Shown: piece after piece, positions 13,042 to 26,080 of the stretch
How positions within the stretch are numbered: the stretch's first letter is position 1
Layout of the letters: every line of letters starts with the position of its first letter
DNA from: Pinus tabuliformis
Lineage: Eukaryota > Streptophyta > Pinopsida > Pinales > Pinaceae
NCBI GenBank assembly: GCA_031772625.1
Contig: CM062814.1
Location: forward strand, 363,603,750-363,667,749
Direction: 5' to 3'
DNA: 64,000 nucleotides
Made by a program: the position numbers and the translations under genes
Notes under the pieces: model-generated
What the model saw: the letters and a program-made list of their open reading frames with translations, nothing else
Told to the model about the DNA's origin: nothing
The model's database searches: none

Positions 13042-15920
13042 TGTTCGAAACAATGATAATACTGGGGGGGTTTAATATTATTATGGCTAATTTTAAACTT
13101 TTATGCCTATTTACTTTTCTTTTTCAAGATTGACATAAATCCATATAATTAGAAGCAATATGTAACATGGAAGCAACATGAAATCAACATATAAGCATAG
13201 ACACCAGGAGTATCATACACATGAGACACAATATTTTTCACGTGGAAACCCTTTCAGGAGAAAACAACTAAGCTTGTTGTTGTTGATGATGTAAAATAAG
13301 AGCACCTACTCTATTAAATCAATCTATTTTGTGAGCACCCACTCACAAGAAGCAGAAACTCCCTTTGATTGTTTTCTACCACCGACTAGCAAGAAGCACC
13401 AACAACCTTTATTTATAGATACCTGTGTAGCTTACCATAAGCACTATATGAGGCATCGACCTCATGGATTTTTTGCAAGTGTAGACTTGCAGTTCCTTGG
13501 ATTTTGGCAAGAATGAACTTGCAGGAGGCAGCAACCCCCCAAGCCTTCTCAAGCACCCACTAGAGATGGAAGCAACAAATTCCTACATGTAGGCTCCAAC
13601 CCACACTCAAATAAGAACTTAATGTTTTATATAATTTGGCATCCACTCTACCTGATATCCGATATGTTCTTCACATCCCTTGGCCCATGCAACACTCTCT
13701 GCACCTTTGCAACAACATGCTAATGTGCTCAACAGTAGTCACTCATCCCAGTCCATTTATCTCTCTATTATCTTCTCTTCATCAGCACTCATCTCTTAAC
13801 CTTTTTCTCTTCCACAACACAAACTCAGCTCTTAGCCTTATTTCTCTGCATAGGCACTTTAGCCTTACACACAGCTCATAGGAAACTTTCTCCTTACACA
13901 CAAAGCATAGGCAACATCATCCTTTCTCACAGTGTGCAGCTCTCGGGGTCTCTTACCTCTGCATAGGCACTCTAAGCCCTTTTCTACACAACAAGATCTC
14001 TCTCAGCCTTGCACAATAGTGCACTCACACAAAGCCTTTTCCACTTAGCTCTCACTGGTAACTATGTTTCTACCCCCCACATTGCTCATCTGATCTCCTA
14101 AATTTTTTTCCTCTATTGCACCTTGATCAATGCTGAAAAATTCTACTATTTTCACACTGTGCAAGTGTACCTTGGAATGGCTCTTCATTCTATTGATGTG
14201 TCTAACTTGGTCTCTGATACTGCATTAAGAATGAGAATGGGCACCTGATAGTTTCTCCATATTGAGAATGAATTCTCAGTTTGCCTGCTCACACCAACCA
14301 TGGATAGTCCTCTCTGTTATAATCTCTCCTGTCACTAAGGCTCCCCATGCTTATTCATGGTTTCACAGTACTTCAGCATGGCTTATCTGTGGACCATTGT
14401 CCTTTTAGCCTTATCTTATAGTTTTCTGTTAATCCATCTATCCACTTAATTCACTGAGATATGCATCAAAGCACAGGAATGGTTTGTCTCACCTCAAGGA
14501 AGACCCAACACATTCTCTTGAAGATCGTGGACCTTTCCATTGACCCAACGATCTCTCTTTGTTTCAATTTACTTATGAGACCAGCTCCTCTACCTCTACA
14601 TTCAATCCTGTAGCTTTCAAACCATACACAATTAATCGTTTCTACTACCTTATCAAGGTTTCTACACCACGGTGAAATTTCATGCCTAAACATCTCATAA
14701 CTCTATTAAGAAGATGTTGCGTTATTACAATATTTCGATTGGCCTTTACCCTCTTCTGTTTAGCTCATTATTGGATCTCCACCATAGGACCATTGCCTGT
14801 GACCTTCGATATAACATTTAGGTGCTAAGTCCTTTAGCATCCTATCAGGGGCCTTTCTCCTCATGTTATTGCTCTAGACCCTTGGTTTTCTAGGCTCCAT
14901 GACCAAGCGCCAATCAACATCAAAAGCTTCACATATCGTAACTTTTCTCCAAAATTCATTTAAAGCGAAGTTCTAAAATATGTAACTTCTAATATGCTCC
15001 ACAACACTTATGTGTTAAGCCTTTCTCTACGCTATTGGCTCTATTAGTTTCCTTGGCCAAGCACTAGCCAAATATCGAAGCCCCTCTTATCTGAATTTTT
15101 TCAATAAGTAACTGTTATAAAGTTATGATATCCTTAATACTTCAATCATCAACTTTCGATATGACATCAATACTTCCACGTGGCGACTCCTTAGAGGTGA
15201 TATATGTCACTCGGTTATGACCCATTAGGCCCCCTCAAAACACCAAAAATACCTACCTCGTGTCCTTGCATACTAACACATCATGCTAATGTCAGCTCCC
15301 ACTTGTCTATTATCAGCACCAACCAGACACTGCCATGTGTCCTTTTTGGAGACAAACACATGCTACCATGTGTCCTTATCATAGCCAATCATATGCCACC
15401 ACGTGTTCTGTAAGAGGAGAGAGGAAAGGGCCAGCCAACCTTTGGTTTTGCAATAAAATCCTTTGTTAATTCTTTATCGACGTCCCCAACGGCTTTTAAC
15501 ACTATCAGAACTTTTAACAATATCGCAACCTTTTAAAGGTTTTCACTTTTAGAAGTTACCATCCTCCGATTTCCAATGTTTCGATCTCCTCTGAGATTTG
15601 ACACTTCCTGATCCAATGTATTGGACTTCATGTGATGTGCTGATAATGCGATTCATGACATCTCTGACCTCTGCTATGCGATTGTCGAAATATTTGGAGA
15701 TTTGATGTTCAAATTTCTGATATCTCTGGTCCTTTTATAGATATTTTTGGATCGTTGATCTTTGATATGTTGATATTCCTTCATGCCTAAAGCTTCAAAT
15801 CCTTGAACTTCAGTAGACCATAACTTTTGAACCAAGAATCCATTCTTTGAGTTCTACATATCGTTAAAAATATCTTCTAGAGAAATTTATAATGGAGAGG
15901 GTCTGATCTAGGCTTTGAGT
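13042..15920 (-). mobile_element. 5' LTR of gag-only element, truncated
   Basis: Homologous to 6332-9225 of the shared LTR in the same orientation. The PBS side is at 13030-13040 (degenerate: GGCTCTCATACGA on the plus strand). Similarity ends near 15920, at a point equivalent to 9225, so about 430 bases of the LTR's upstream end are missing and are replaced by a different element. The missing part does not reappear further right. Confidence 0.72.
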
Positions 15921-15924
15921 CCAA

Positions 15925-17040
15925 GTGTACGAACAACCACAGTCAGTTCAAACAAGATGACAACTACCAGGAGAGGTGTGGGTTTTGTTGAGATTACCAC
16001 CAAGGAAGCCACATAGAGCCCTATGGTGTAGGTGGGGGATGTGCCGGAAATTTCGAAATCACCTCAAACGCCAAGGCCAAAGAAGGATAAATAGGCAGTA
16101 GGACCAGTCTGCATGTCCCTGTGAAATCCGCGATTTGGTAAAATTTCCATGGAAGAAAAGGGAAAGGTTGTCAACCTTGAGATAGATGATGAGGAGGAGG
16201 AACTCGAGGCTCTCATAGATGAGATAGAGGTGGATGAAGAAGTGGAAGAAGACATCCAGCCAATGCATGCTACATTAAAACAAGCAAATCGTACAAATAG
16301 TGGATGAAATGTGCCAATGCATTCCAGAATTATCCATCGCCGCAGACCTCCTAACCGAGATGCGGATCCACTATCTGGAAAGTGGAGTCTGAAGCACATG
16401 CAAGGAAACAACACGAGTGTAGCTAGAGATGAACCTCCAGATCGCTAAGCTGTGGATCAAGGTGCAACCTTCCACTCCTCCGAAAGTCAAATAACAATGC
16501 GTTAGCGCGATTCAGATAGGATTGGCAGAAGTTGGAAGGGCAGTGTAGGACTGCACCGGTATGTTTGACCAAGTATTCAATGTCCTCACATCCCTGCAAA
16601 AGGAACCCAACATACAGTTCCTAGAAACAGAGGTGCGCAAACTACAACAACAGTATGTCAGTATCAAGGGAATGATGTAGACAGTCATCCTCGCCCAATG
16701 GCTGGCAAAGATGCAACAGGCAAGGGCACTGAAGGAGAAGGTGGATGCTGCAAGACAGAAAGAGGCCCTTCTCAAAGCACGTGTCTAGCCTTGGATTGAT
16801 GAGGCCTTCACCATTACGGCTGAGATTGAGGGCAAGCTCGCGCAGATGCAAGGACCATATGCGGTAAGACTGACAGTGGAGCCTCACAAGGAAGCAATAG
16901 AAGAGCGCATGTACTAGGTCCAGAAAAAAACAGAACAGAGCACCATGAACCTCCGGCCAGTACAGGAATAGTTGGAGGGGCTCAGTGCCAAGATTGTTTC
17001 ACTAGCAGAGTGACTCAGGATGAGTCACAATGATTGTGTT
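15925..17040 (+). pseudogene. Decayed coiled-coil ORF next to a 3' LTR
   Basis: A plus-strand reading from about 16149 (MEEKGKVVNLEIDDEEEELE, very acidic) is followed in another frame, from about 16300 to 17025, by a helical, glutamine/lysine-rich sequence (FLETEVRKLQQQYVSIKGMM; ALKEKVDAARQKEALLKAR) typical of a coiled coil. That frame is cut by one TAA, five TAG and one TGA, all positions where a CAA, CAG or CGA codon would fit. No RT or protease is visible. It ends about 20 bases before an LTR, so it was the last coding part of that element. Its function is not recognised. Confidence 0.5.
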
Positions 17041-17047
17041 GGGGGCC

Positions 17048-17600
17048 TGTTGGGCATGGAATCCCCCCACAGCAAGTTTTCAGGCTCAAAGCCCATGTTT
17101 TGGTCAAATCTTTTGTAAAACTTCGTGAAGTGTGGGCGCAGAGCGCGAAGTAGAGGTTAAGTCATAGGGTTGTTCACCCTAAGGTAATGTAATGTAATGT
17201 GAAGTCATGACGGCCTACCCATGGTTCGTGAACCATGGGATTGTATAAATAGAGCCAAGCTCTAAGCTGTAAAGATAGTTGATGATGAAGACTAAAAAAG
17301 GAATGGTTCAAGATTAGAGTAGGATTATAAGTGTATTGGGTCATAGTAGTAGGAAGAGGCTCTGCAGCTGAGTGCACAAATGCCTAGTAGAGCCCGTAGC
17401 TGAGTGCACGGACCCCTGCAGCCGAGTGCGTAGGGCGGTGTTGTGTTTGTAAGCAAGGTTGAAGATTATTAAAAGAGAAGTTGATTCCTATTTTTGTGTA
17501 ATTGTTTTGCATTATCTTCTTTATGTCTGTATTCGTTTATGTATTGCATGCACTGATATGATTGCTAAATATGCTGTAATAACCATAAATCTTACACACA
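17048..17600 (+). mobile_element. 3' LTR of coiled-coil element (right end approximate)
   Basis: The LTR starts TGTTGGGCATGG at 17048 after a short G-rich tract. It carries a good TATA box (GTATAAATAGAGCC) near 17240, then a T-rich downstream part, and probably ends in the ACACACA run at 17593-17600. Inside, at 17355-17440, a short motif (CAGCTGAGTGCAC) is repeated three times. The right boundary is a guess, because no second copy is present in the window. Confidence 0.55.
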
Positions 17601-17931
17601 CAAGTTAAGTAATCGGTTAATTATAAAGGAACTTGGGTATTTTATGGGTCCCGCCCCGAGTAGGGCTGTGTCGAAGCTGCACCACAGGTTGCAAAGGGAT
17701 CACAAGTCCGCATAGTGACAAGTCAAACCACAGACCTCCAAAAGCCCCTGAGACATCCCGAGGGTGTGGAAACCTGGTTCTACCACCCTCCCATACTACT
17801 TCAGGTGAGACCTCAATCTGCACTCTGCGGACTGTTGCCGAAAGGGCCAGTAGTATCGGGATTTTCTTGGCTACATCACCTCTGAACCTAGGTCAGGCCC
17901 ATATAAGCCAACAAGGCTTGTCAAGGGAAAC
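17601..17931. other. Moderately GC-rich spacer, no gene seen
   Basis: Open frames on both strands here (for example plus 17633-17941) mirror each other and have no domain. It could be more of the neighbouring element. Confidence 0.35.
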
Positions 17932-18423
17932 TCAAAGGTGAGTTGAAAATATATGAACGAGACAAAGAAGCTTGTGACAGAGTGTGAGGAGGAGGAAAAC
18001 AGTGTGTCTGACAAAGATGAGTCCCTCCCAAATGGAAAAATAGGAGGGTGGAGAATCTTCTTGAGGAATCTCCTCAAAACTCAACAGATCAGGTGGAATT
18101 TCTTCACTATCAGGACTGAGATGTATAGGTTGTGGTTCAGTCAAAAATAGTGGAGGAGAAGAGGAAGGTCCTCATGTAAAAGTTGTAATTAAATGAGATG
18201 ACTTCGGTTTCATAATCTCAGGTAATAAAATCTCAGGTACTTTCATTTCGACTATGTCAGACTCACCAGCTAATTGGGAAGTGATATCAGGTTTAGTACC
18301 CACAGGAAGTGACAATTCTGGTTGATCAATTTCTAATGTAGGTCTAGAAGGAGTAGCTTCTGATGTACCAGATTCAGTAGTTTGCATCTTTTTATTCTTT
18401 TTATGATGCCTACGAGTTTCCAT
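17932..18423 (-). pseudogene. Unknown proline/glutamate-rich ORF with one internal stop
   Basis: The minus-strand frame from the ATG at 18423 (METRRHHKKNKKM) runs 83 codons to a TGA at 18172-18174. It continues in the same frame (EPQPIHLSPDSEEIPPD, SFEEIPQEDSPPSYF) to about 17932. The basic start, the acidic and proline-rich body and the absence of a known domain would fit the start of a retroelement polyprotein or an untranslated remnant. I do not recognise it. Confidence 0.35.
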
Positions 18424-20947
18424 CGGTGGAAGAGGAGGAAATATTTTGATCCTACACGAATGATGGGGTTGAGGGGGTTGTTATTCCATGTTGGTTTAAT
18501 AAATTTTAAAAATTAACAACAAAAATAAATCAAAAAGGGGTAGCCTGGAAAAAGGTTTTACCAAGCAATTGTGAACTGCAGTATACCACTTTGAAGAACC
18601 CAGGATTTACGTACAGGAAGGAAATATCCCTAGATGTTACGTTTGGTGTATCACATTGTACAAGGGGGTTGACTTGGTTACCTAAAGTGAGAACAGAAAC
18701 CTAGTGTGGACTTCCAAAATATACCTGAAGGTACATGGAAGTGTAGTGTGTGTTAGTGTTGTCTAATGGGTAATTGTATGATGAGAGTATTCCCATATAA
18801 TTTTCATGCATGGAGTTCCATCAAATATACCTGAAGATATGTGGTACAAGGAGAACAGTCTAATACACTTACATACATGGAACGAGATATCATCCCCAGA
18901 ATGTAATGCTAGAAAAAGACAACAACTCCTATGTTTATAGATGTAGGAACATGTCTCTAACCAAGAACTCTATATGTTTGCATTAATATTTCAAATGCTT
19001 CGTAAGATTGATTCAATAAATATGAACTTTTACCTTGAATTAGGTTTTAGTTTTCAAGGCTCACCACAAATTTCACCTAAATATCCTAAAGATGTAATCT
19101 AGCATGATAAAATGAAATCATTTATTTTCAATGAAAATGTATGTATGAGAGGGAAGAAACAGAGAGTAATGCAACATACAAAATGCAGCAAAACAAAATT
19201 TGTTAAGAAAAATTCCCTAATGCAAGTGTTCCAATTTCCAATTTCACACACAAAACCCTCAATGCAATGCAAAATGATGAATGTAATAAATCAAAATGAC
19301 GAATGCAATGCAAAATGAAAAATTCAAAATGATGATGCCTGCTAAATCACTAATAAGAGAAACCAAACATAATGATTAATGTAATATCAATTTCTTCAAG
19401 CAATCAATGATCAAGGAAAAAATTTCCAATGTCCTAAATGACAACAACAAAGCAAAATTTGTAGGTTCTAACCCTATACAGAAATTACCTACAAATGAAT
19501 ACTTAAAAATAGAAATTAAACAATGGCAAGAGCATAAAACATAAAATATATATACACAGATATTTTCCCCTCGATCCTAAAACCGAGACTACTAGATTGT
19601 TTTTTCATTATATTCCTTTCAATGTTACAACACATATATATACATGTCAAAGCATTCATAAACCCTAATCAATTAACCATGGATTAGAACAATATCGTGG
19701 TTCCCTTCACCATATCTACAAGATACCATGGGCAGAAAACCGTGTGCAAAATCCATGCAAAAATCCATAGGTAGGTATGCCCTTCTAATATAGGGTGAAA
19801 AAAAAAATGTTGGGGCACTGCCTCGAACCACGTAGAGGGGGGCTACCTCCCCCCTTAAACCCCCCGCTTTGTTCATGTGGATAGTTGTGGAAAGAATATA
19901 ACACACACCAAAAATAATTTAGACAAATTCTTATCAAACGCTAATAATACCCAAATAAAACTAAGTGAAGGAATTTAAAAGACAAGGACACACTCAGAGA
20001 TAGAAGGAAGACAAGCTAGACTAAAGCGAATCAGAGAGCAAGGCAAGGCTTATTTTTTTTCATCTTACAGGGATCAATGCATGTGTAGAACATGTATCAG
20101 TGATCTACAGCATAGGTGCAAAGAAGGAGAGAGTGCATTGAAGCATTCTCTCTCCAAACTAGTGGGTGCACTCACGCAAATTCAACAAAAATACAAAAAA
20201 AGTCAAAATAATCTTAGAGAATGGTTTTCCTGGGGTCAATGAAGGTCTGAGTGAATCAATCAAGGTCAGTTCGAGAGGTGAAAAATTTGATAAGGTCAAG
20301 GAAACCATTGAGGAAATAAATTGATCCCTAGTGGATTCACCAATTTTTTAAGCGAAATTTACGATTGTGGATAAAAGTAACTTCCCTAGACCTAGTGGAC
20401 TAGCCTAGAACAACAAAAGAAAAAGAAAATATAGTTTTCCTTAGAGAAGTTATAAAATGGAAAGAGTCCTACCTCGAATTCGTAGCAATCTTTTGTTTCT
20501 TTCTCGCTTGTAAGCTCCAATTGTAGCTCCAAGCACTATAATTAGAACCCACAGACATGACTAAAACAAAAAAAGGGTCCACAATAACCAAGTAGCATAA
20601 TCGAACATCCCTATTCAATGAATCAACGAGTCATTAAGATATATGAGTACTAACATAACATCAAAAATATAGGAAAAAAATATACTCTTTGTATTAAAAT
20701 AAAAATGAGAGACTTTATAACCATAAATAGTAGTCGATCTTGTAGAAGTCTCCGCAAGTTGGCTTGTCATTCCTTATCAAAAAGAACACCTTAATGTCAA
20801 CCCTAATGCATGAAGATGATTATTCCTTTAGGTTCAAGGTAGTAGCATAGGGTACTATCAATCTCCAAAAGGTAACATTGATGCTATGGATGGCAGTAAA
20901 TTTATAGGAGAGGCATGGTAGTTTAGGATTTACCATAATGGGCCTAA
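18424..20947. other. Unassigned intergenic DNA
   Basis: No coding or RNA feature could be supported. Local features are short AATGCAAAATGA-type repeats at 19260-19330 and a C/G-run segment at 19810-19870 (GAGGGGGGCTACC, CCCCCCTTAAACCCCCC). That segment recalls the G-run part of the copia LTR at 2525-2595, but no LTR ends could be placed. Confidence 0.4.
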
Positions 20948-20952
20948 GATCT
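20948..20952. repeat. Left target-site duplication (GATCT)
   Basis: Five bases directly before the left LTR at 20953. The partner after the right LTR is GATCC at 31233-31237 (4 of 5 identical). Confidence 0.6.
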
Positions 20953-23900
20953 TGTTGATGGTGCTCGACCCACCAACATCAAGGGATCTCACCGGTATGA
21001 AGTCCCAACTACACCTCACACTATTTGATGTAGGAGTCCCTTCCGGTACGATGGATTCATTGCCATTATCTTAAATGTTTTCCTTAGCTCTTGCTTGTCA
21101 GCACAAGAAAGTGGTCTGCTTTGTCTTTGAACAATGAGGTTCGTGTGTCTAGTGAATACTAGTGTTACTTGTGCCAGGGTTCTTTCATAGTGGAAAGAGG
21201 GTGGGATTGAGTCTCAGGTCAGATGCGAGGAAGTCCCAACTCTTTCGAAGACACACAACACAACAAGACATGCATAACTTCCGGAAGAGTAATCCACACA
21301 GATGCAGTAGTCAAAACACACAAAGGAAGATAGCTCGTACAATCGAGTGGGCAAACCATGTGAGTGCGATGATCATTATAGAAAGTTTCGTAATAGGTTT
21401 TCTCTAATGTCTAGAAGGTAACGAACATGGGAAGGACAATGTTAACAACTTATACAAAACATTTTGATAAATATATGTATTAGAAAAACAGAATGAGTTG
21501 AATTGCTTAACACAGGTTAAAGCAACATGTATTACAAGTGTTGAAGATTAATTCTTACAAACAGTTACAACACATGTAAGAAAACGTGTTGGCCTATGAG
21601 TAGGCTTATGAATTAAGAGAAAGTCGAAAGACAGATCGATACACCATACATCACTAACCCCGTGGGCGGGGTGCTGGAGCCACTACTCATTCCTCAATGA
21701 AAATATTACACACTCTCAAGGTTATGCGGGAGGAGCCAAGGTGAAAAGTCCCTTGCATGTACAAATTAGGGGGTATTTATAGCCAAGGGTGAAACTAGCC
21801 CTTGTGACTATTCGACTTCCCTCATGACTATTTTACTTTCATGACTTTTTAGATTACATGACTCTTCAGATTATGAGTGGGTCTCTTGGACTTCCACTTT
21901 CCATTACATTCATTGACAACAGTATGGCCCATAGTAGTGATGTGGTCAACATGACTGATGAAACAACTCGACATGATAGTGCTTGTAGGTTCATGCTGCT
22001 GCTAGTGTGCATGTCGAGTTACAGTGTTGTTGGGTGATGGATCTCTTATTGGTGTATCACATCTTTGCCTCCACATGAAACGTTGTGTAGAGTCCTCGAT
22101 AGTCATTGGTTTCGCTTGATGTTGCATGTTGATATTGCTCCTTTGTTTTTACTTTGGCATGCTTGACATGCTCGCCCATTCTTGAAACTATCTCTTTGTA
22201 GGTTTTATTGTTCATCCATTCGTGATCATGTTTCGTCCATTCGTGAAACTGTCTCTTTGCATGTTTCATCCGTTCATCTGTTCACAAACACATCCCTTTG
22301 AATGTACTCTCCTTGTTCATCCCATTCATCGTCATGTCATGTTTGTTCATGTACCCCTATATGGAATCACTCATGATGAGACAACATCAAATCCATAAAC
22401 CTCCTAGTCTACTATGATGCATGATCGTTCGCTTTTAGATGTAGGTGAATTTTGGTGAAAATTACACAGAGGTCACTAGGAGACTAAACTGGAAAATCAA
22501 GATCAGTAGTGATTGTCTACAGGATTTTACTCTGCAAGAGGGAAGATCTATGCAATTTCTAGGGTGAAGCATTTTGTGCAGTAGAGGGCCTTGGCAACAA
22601 AAACTGTGCAAGTCTTTGAGGGAGCTGGCAGTGGGTTGCGGGATGTGATGAAGACAAAAACTCCACAATTGCTAGGAGGTTGATGCCAGCCACCTCTACA
22701 CAGTTTCTGAGCTGAGCGGGATGCTGGGCTGCTAAGGGGCTTGCTCATAAATATGCACAGTTTTCTGGGTGAGCAGTTGGTCAGCTTACTAGTGACTGGC
22801 TGGAAAAATTGTGCAATCCTAGAGGGGAGACATGGACAAACACCTAGTGTCTTTCTGACCTGTCTACATAGTTTTCTCAGATAGCGGAGTGAGCAAGGTC
22901 TACAACTTCTCTGCAATTTTTGAGGGGGAGTGACTCCCTGGGTGACTGCCCAGTCAAACTCTCTGGTTGACTAGTAGGAGAGTTGGATGATCAGCTTGCA
23001 GTCAGCATAGATTCAAATGGCTTTTTGGATACTTCTGCATTGTTCTAAGTGACAATCGGTTGAGTCGATTGTAAGGTGCAGGTCTGACTATTAGAGGGTA
23101 ATCCGATCGTCAGAACTTCAGCAAAATGACCAAGTGTGTGAGCAAGTGAATTTGTACATATGTGAACATTGTGAACACACACTCAACTTAACTTGATGAT
23201 AGGACACCTCAAACCATTAAGATAACATATTCTTAACATGACTAACCAATGGTGCAAGCAAAAAATGTGATGTTTGTGATGGATCGTTGGATGACCGCGA
23301 CGAAGCTTACATGATAGTGAATACAACATTGTGTGTGAGGGAAATAGACGTGTACACATCGAACACAACTCAAACACAACCTTCAACATCGCCAGGATGA
23401 GGGCACAAGCATGACATATCAATCAACATGCGGAAGATGACAGTTAATTGAACAAGTGAAAAGATGCAAGACATGTAGAAGAAACACATGAGATTACTTT
23501 TAGCATTTTCACACATGCATGTTACTAAGGACAAGATGATATGACAATGATAATCAGTCCTACAAACTCAACTAAGAGGCGAACTTTGGAAGATGTTCTT
23601 TACTTACCATACTTACCCTTAAGATGATCATGTATCTGGCAGAGTTCACATGTGGTCCTAATATCTTCAATTACCAAGTTCCTTGGTCCTTCTCCACAAA
23701 TCCTTGGAAACGATTTCGACATGTCACCTTTTCTTGTAGTCACTGGCAGGTAGATCTGCGCAATTTCAGTGGATAATGACTATTGCTGGAATGGGGCCCT
23801 AGGAGGCCTGTCTGTGCAATTTCTACATGCAAGAAAAACAAGACAACTTGGACAAAACTGTGAAGTTTTGAGGCTCAAGGCACTAATGCGGGACCAGGGT

Positions 23901-24534
23901 CCTCGAAGGACACCTCTGCACAATTTCTGAGTGCAATGTAGGCTGGGGCCTCTATGGGCTGTGGGGTTTCAGCACGAAAGGGAGGTTGGTGTCTATATGC
24001 ACTACAAGGTTTCAACAGACATGGGAGGAAGATTGATGGTTGCAGAAGCAAAGCGCACAATTTCGAGAAGTTGGATGAGGCTCGGTTGCTTAGGAGAATG
24101 GCTAAGTGTGAGATCAGTGAAACATATGCAAACATTTATAGGACTTGATTTTGATTGCACACAGACACTTAGTGACACAATGTAGACCATCCAAAATGCA
24201 TAAGACATACTTTTCTTGAGGAAAAAACCTTCGTGACATGAGTGCCTGAGGTGAGTGTGAAACATGTCTATGTGATGACAATCAATCATATGCACACAAT
24301 TCCATTGAAGCAAGACAACTTTCCCTTTACATGACAAAAAAAGGCCCTATACCCAAATATGACACATGCTACATGAATATGAGAACAAGGATGACTCTTA
24401 AGATCAAGGAGAGGAGCTTGAAATCATCAACTTACCAGCAAGCGACCAAGGATAATCGATTGCACGATCTAAGGTAGGCTCCAAAATTCGTGTGTGAGCC
24501 AAAATTTTGGAGGGTGGTTGTAGCTACTACAACC
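20953..24534 (-). mobile_element. 3' LTR of minus-strand gag element, about 3.6 kb
   Basis: Plus-strand start TGTTGATGGTG, homologous along its length to 27526-31232. The element is read on the minus strand because gag begins just after the other LTR, so this copy is the 3' LTR. It contains a block of roughly 60 bp degenerate repeats at 22165-22310 (CCATTCGTGAAACTGTCTC) and several TGYGCAATTT words at 22540-24070. No open frame in it is convincing. I see no clear polypurine tract at its minus-strand start (24534). Confidence 0.75.
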
Positions 24535-26080
24535 CTTGGTGACACACTGGTAGAAGTCTAGCTCTCTGAATGGACCTTGTTTCGTAAAAAATGTGTCTAA
24601 CCCTTCTGGCAACATTGTTTGATTCTTTGATCATCATGGCTTCCTCACTAGATTGGTTGAAGTATTTAGTCCCTACCATTCTCTTGATCGGTCAGCACAC
24701 ATTCCAATCCAAGTCATCTTAGTTGTTTCAATTGGGGATGAGGGGTATATTGGTTCACAAGTTATATGACAGTTAGATTTTAAGTTTCATCTTAGGTGAT
24801 TCTCCACTGCCATCAGGCTTGGATAGTACCCTGATGGAGTCACGCAGGAACACAAGCATCACTCCGCTGCTAGTGAGCCTGGCCAGTGCCCCGATGGAGT
24901 CACTTGCATCACGTCTCTACATAGGAAGCCTTTCTCTTCTTTCATCTTATTAATTTTTTTCTGGATTTTCATATTTTCACTTTTTTCATTTTTCATTTTT
25001 CAAAGAACTATGCATAGGCACTTATTTATTTCAGAGGCGGAAGAGGGATCCCAACTTATTCAGAGCATAAGAGGTTTTTCCTTTAGAGAAGTATATTATC
25101 TATACCTTTGACATACTTGTTAAGGTTTTCCCCCTCACCTTACACTACCTGACTGAGCTAACAAGGGTTAACCCAAAATAGATGACTAGAGTAGGTGGTG
25201 CTAGTTAGAGTGCAAGTGTTGTGTTTTCACCAAGATTCACTCTGAACGAAACATACTTTTCATGAAGGTATCATCAACTAAAGACAACAAGTTCTTCAGA
25301 AGGGAGAGGACATCAAAGAATGAAATGTTGATAGTTGTACAAGTCTTCTTAGATTCACCTGGCTTGTCTAGAGATGTAAACATGGTTTCACAAGAGGCTA
25401 ACCTACAGGTACAAGCAAGCAAAGAAAGAAAAAAGCAAAAAACAAAAAAAAATGGAAGTAAAGTGAACGAAAAGCAAGTAAGAAAAGCAAGCAAGAAAGA
25501 AAACATGCAAACTAGAATGCAATGCAAAGCAAAGAAAGGAAGCAAACCCTACTCCTACTCCTATGCCAAATAGTGCATGGGCCTACTTTTCTGAAGTGAC
25601 ACTTCCAATGCAGCCACCAGTGCATTGGTCGACCCATGTTGGTGAAGGCATGGTTCGCAAACAACAGAGTCACGCAAACTAGCAAACATGAAAGATATAA
25701 TGATGAAGAAAAACACACTTTGGGCTTAAGTGCATCCATAGAAAAGAAATGAGTGAAAGCACATGACATGCACTCTGTGGACTTTCCATGATGTTGTGCT
25801 ACTCTATGTGCAAATGTTAAGCATACACATTCTCATGGTTGTGACATGCAAGAAGATGTGACAAAGGTATACCACTTACGTTGTGCAAGTATGCTTGATG
25901 TGTAAGATTCTTCCAATGTAAGAGAAATGGGATCATGTGATTTGAGTGGAGGGAGAAAAATTTGCATGTTTGGTTGATCTTCAATGCAAAGAAGAGAGTG
26001 ATGAGGAGCCTTCCATGTTTCAACAATTTCCTGATCGAAAGTGAAACCAACCCCAGGAGAGCAAGGGCTTGACGTAACCA
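24535..26080. mobile_element. Internal region of gag element, non-coding part
   Basis: No pol domain was found. A two-unit 60 bp tandem repeat lies at 24802-24921 (units begin CTCCACTGC and CTCCGCTGC, each with GATGGAGTCAC). A purine-rich, lysine-codon-like tract covers 25390-25545. Low-complexity open frames over that tract on both strands are probably not genes. Confidence 0.5.
24802..24921. repeat. Two-unit 60 bp tandem repeat
   Basis: Units 24802-24861 and 24862-24921 share CTCC(A/G)CTGC, the CCTGG/CTTGG core and GATGGAGTCAC at the same offsets. Confidence 0.6.

Noticed and set aside
25262..25573. Lysine-rich 103-codon ORF
   Set aside because: It covers a purine-rich low-complexity tract, and the opposite strand is open too. 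No domain or conservation was seen.
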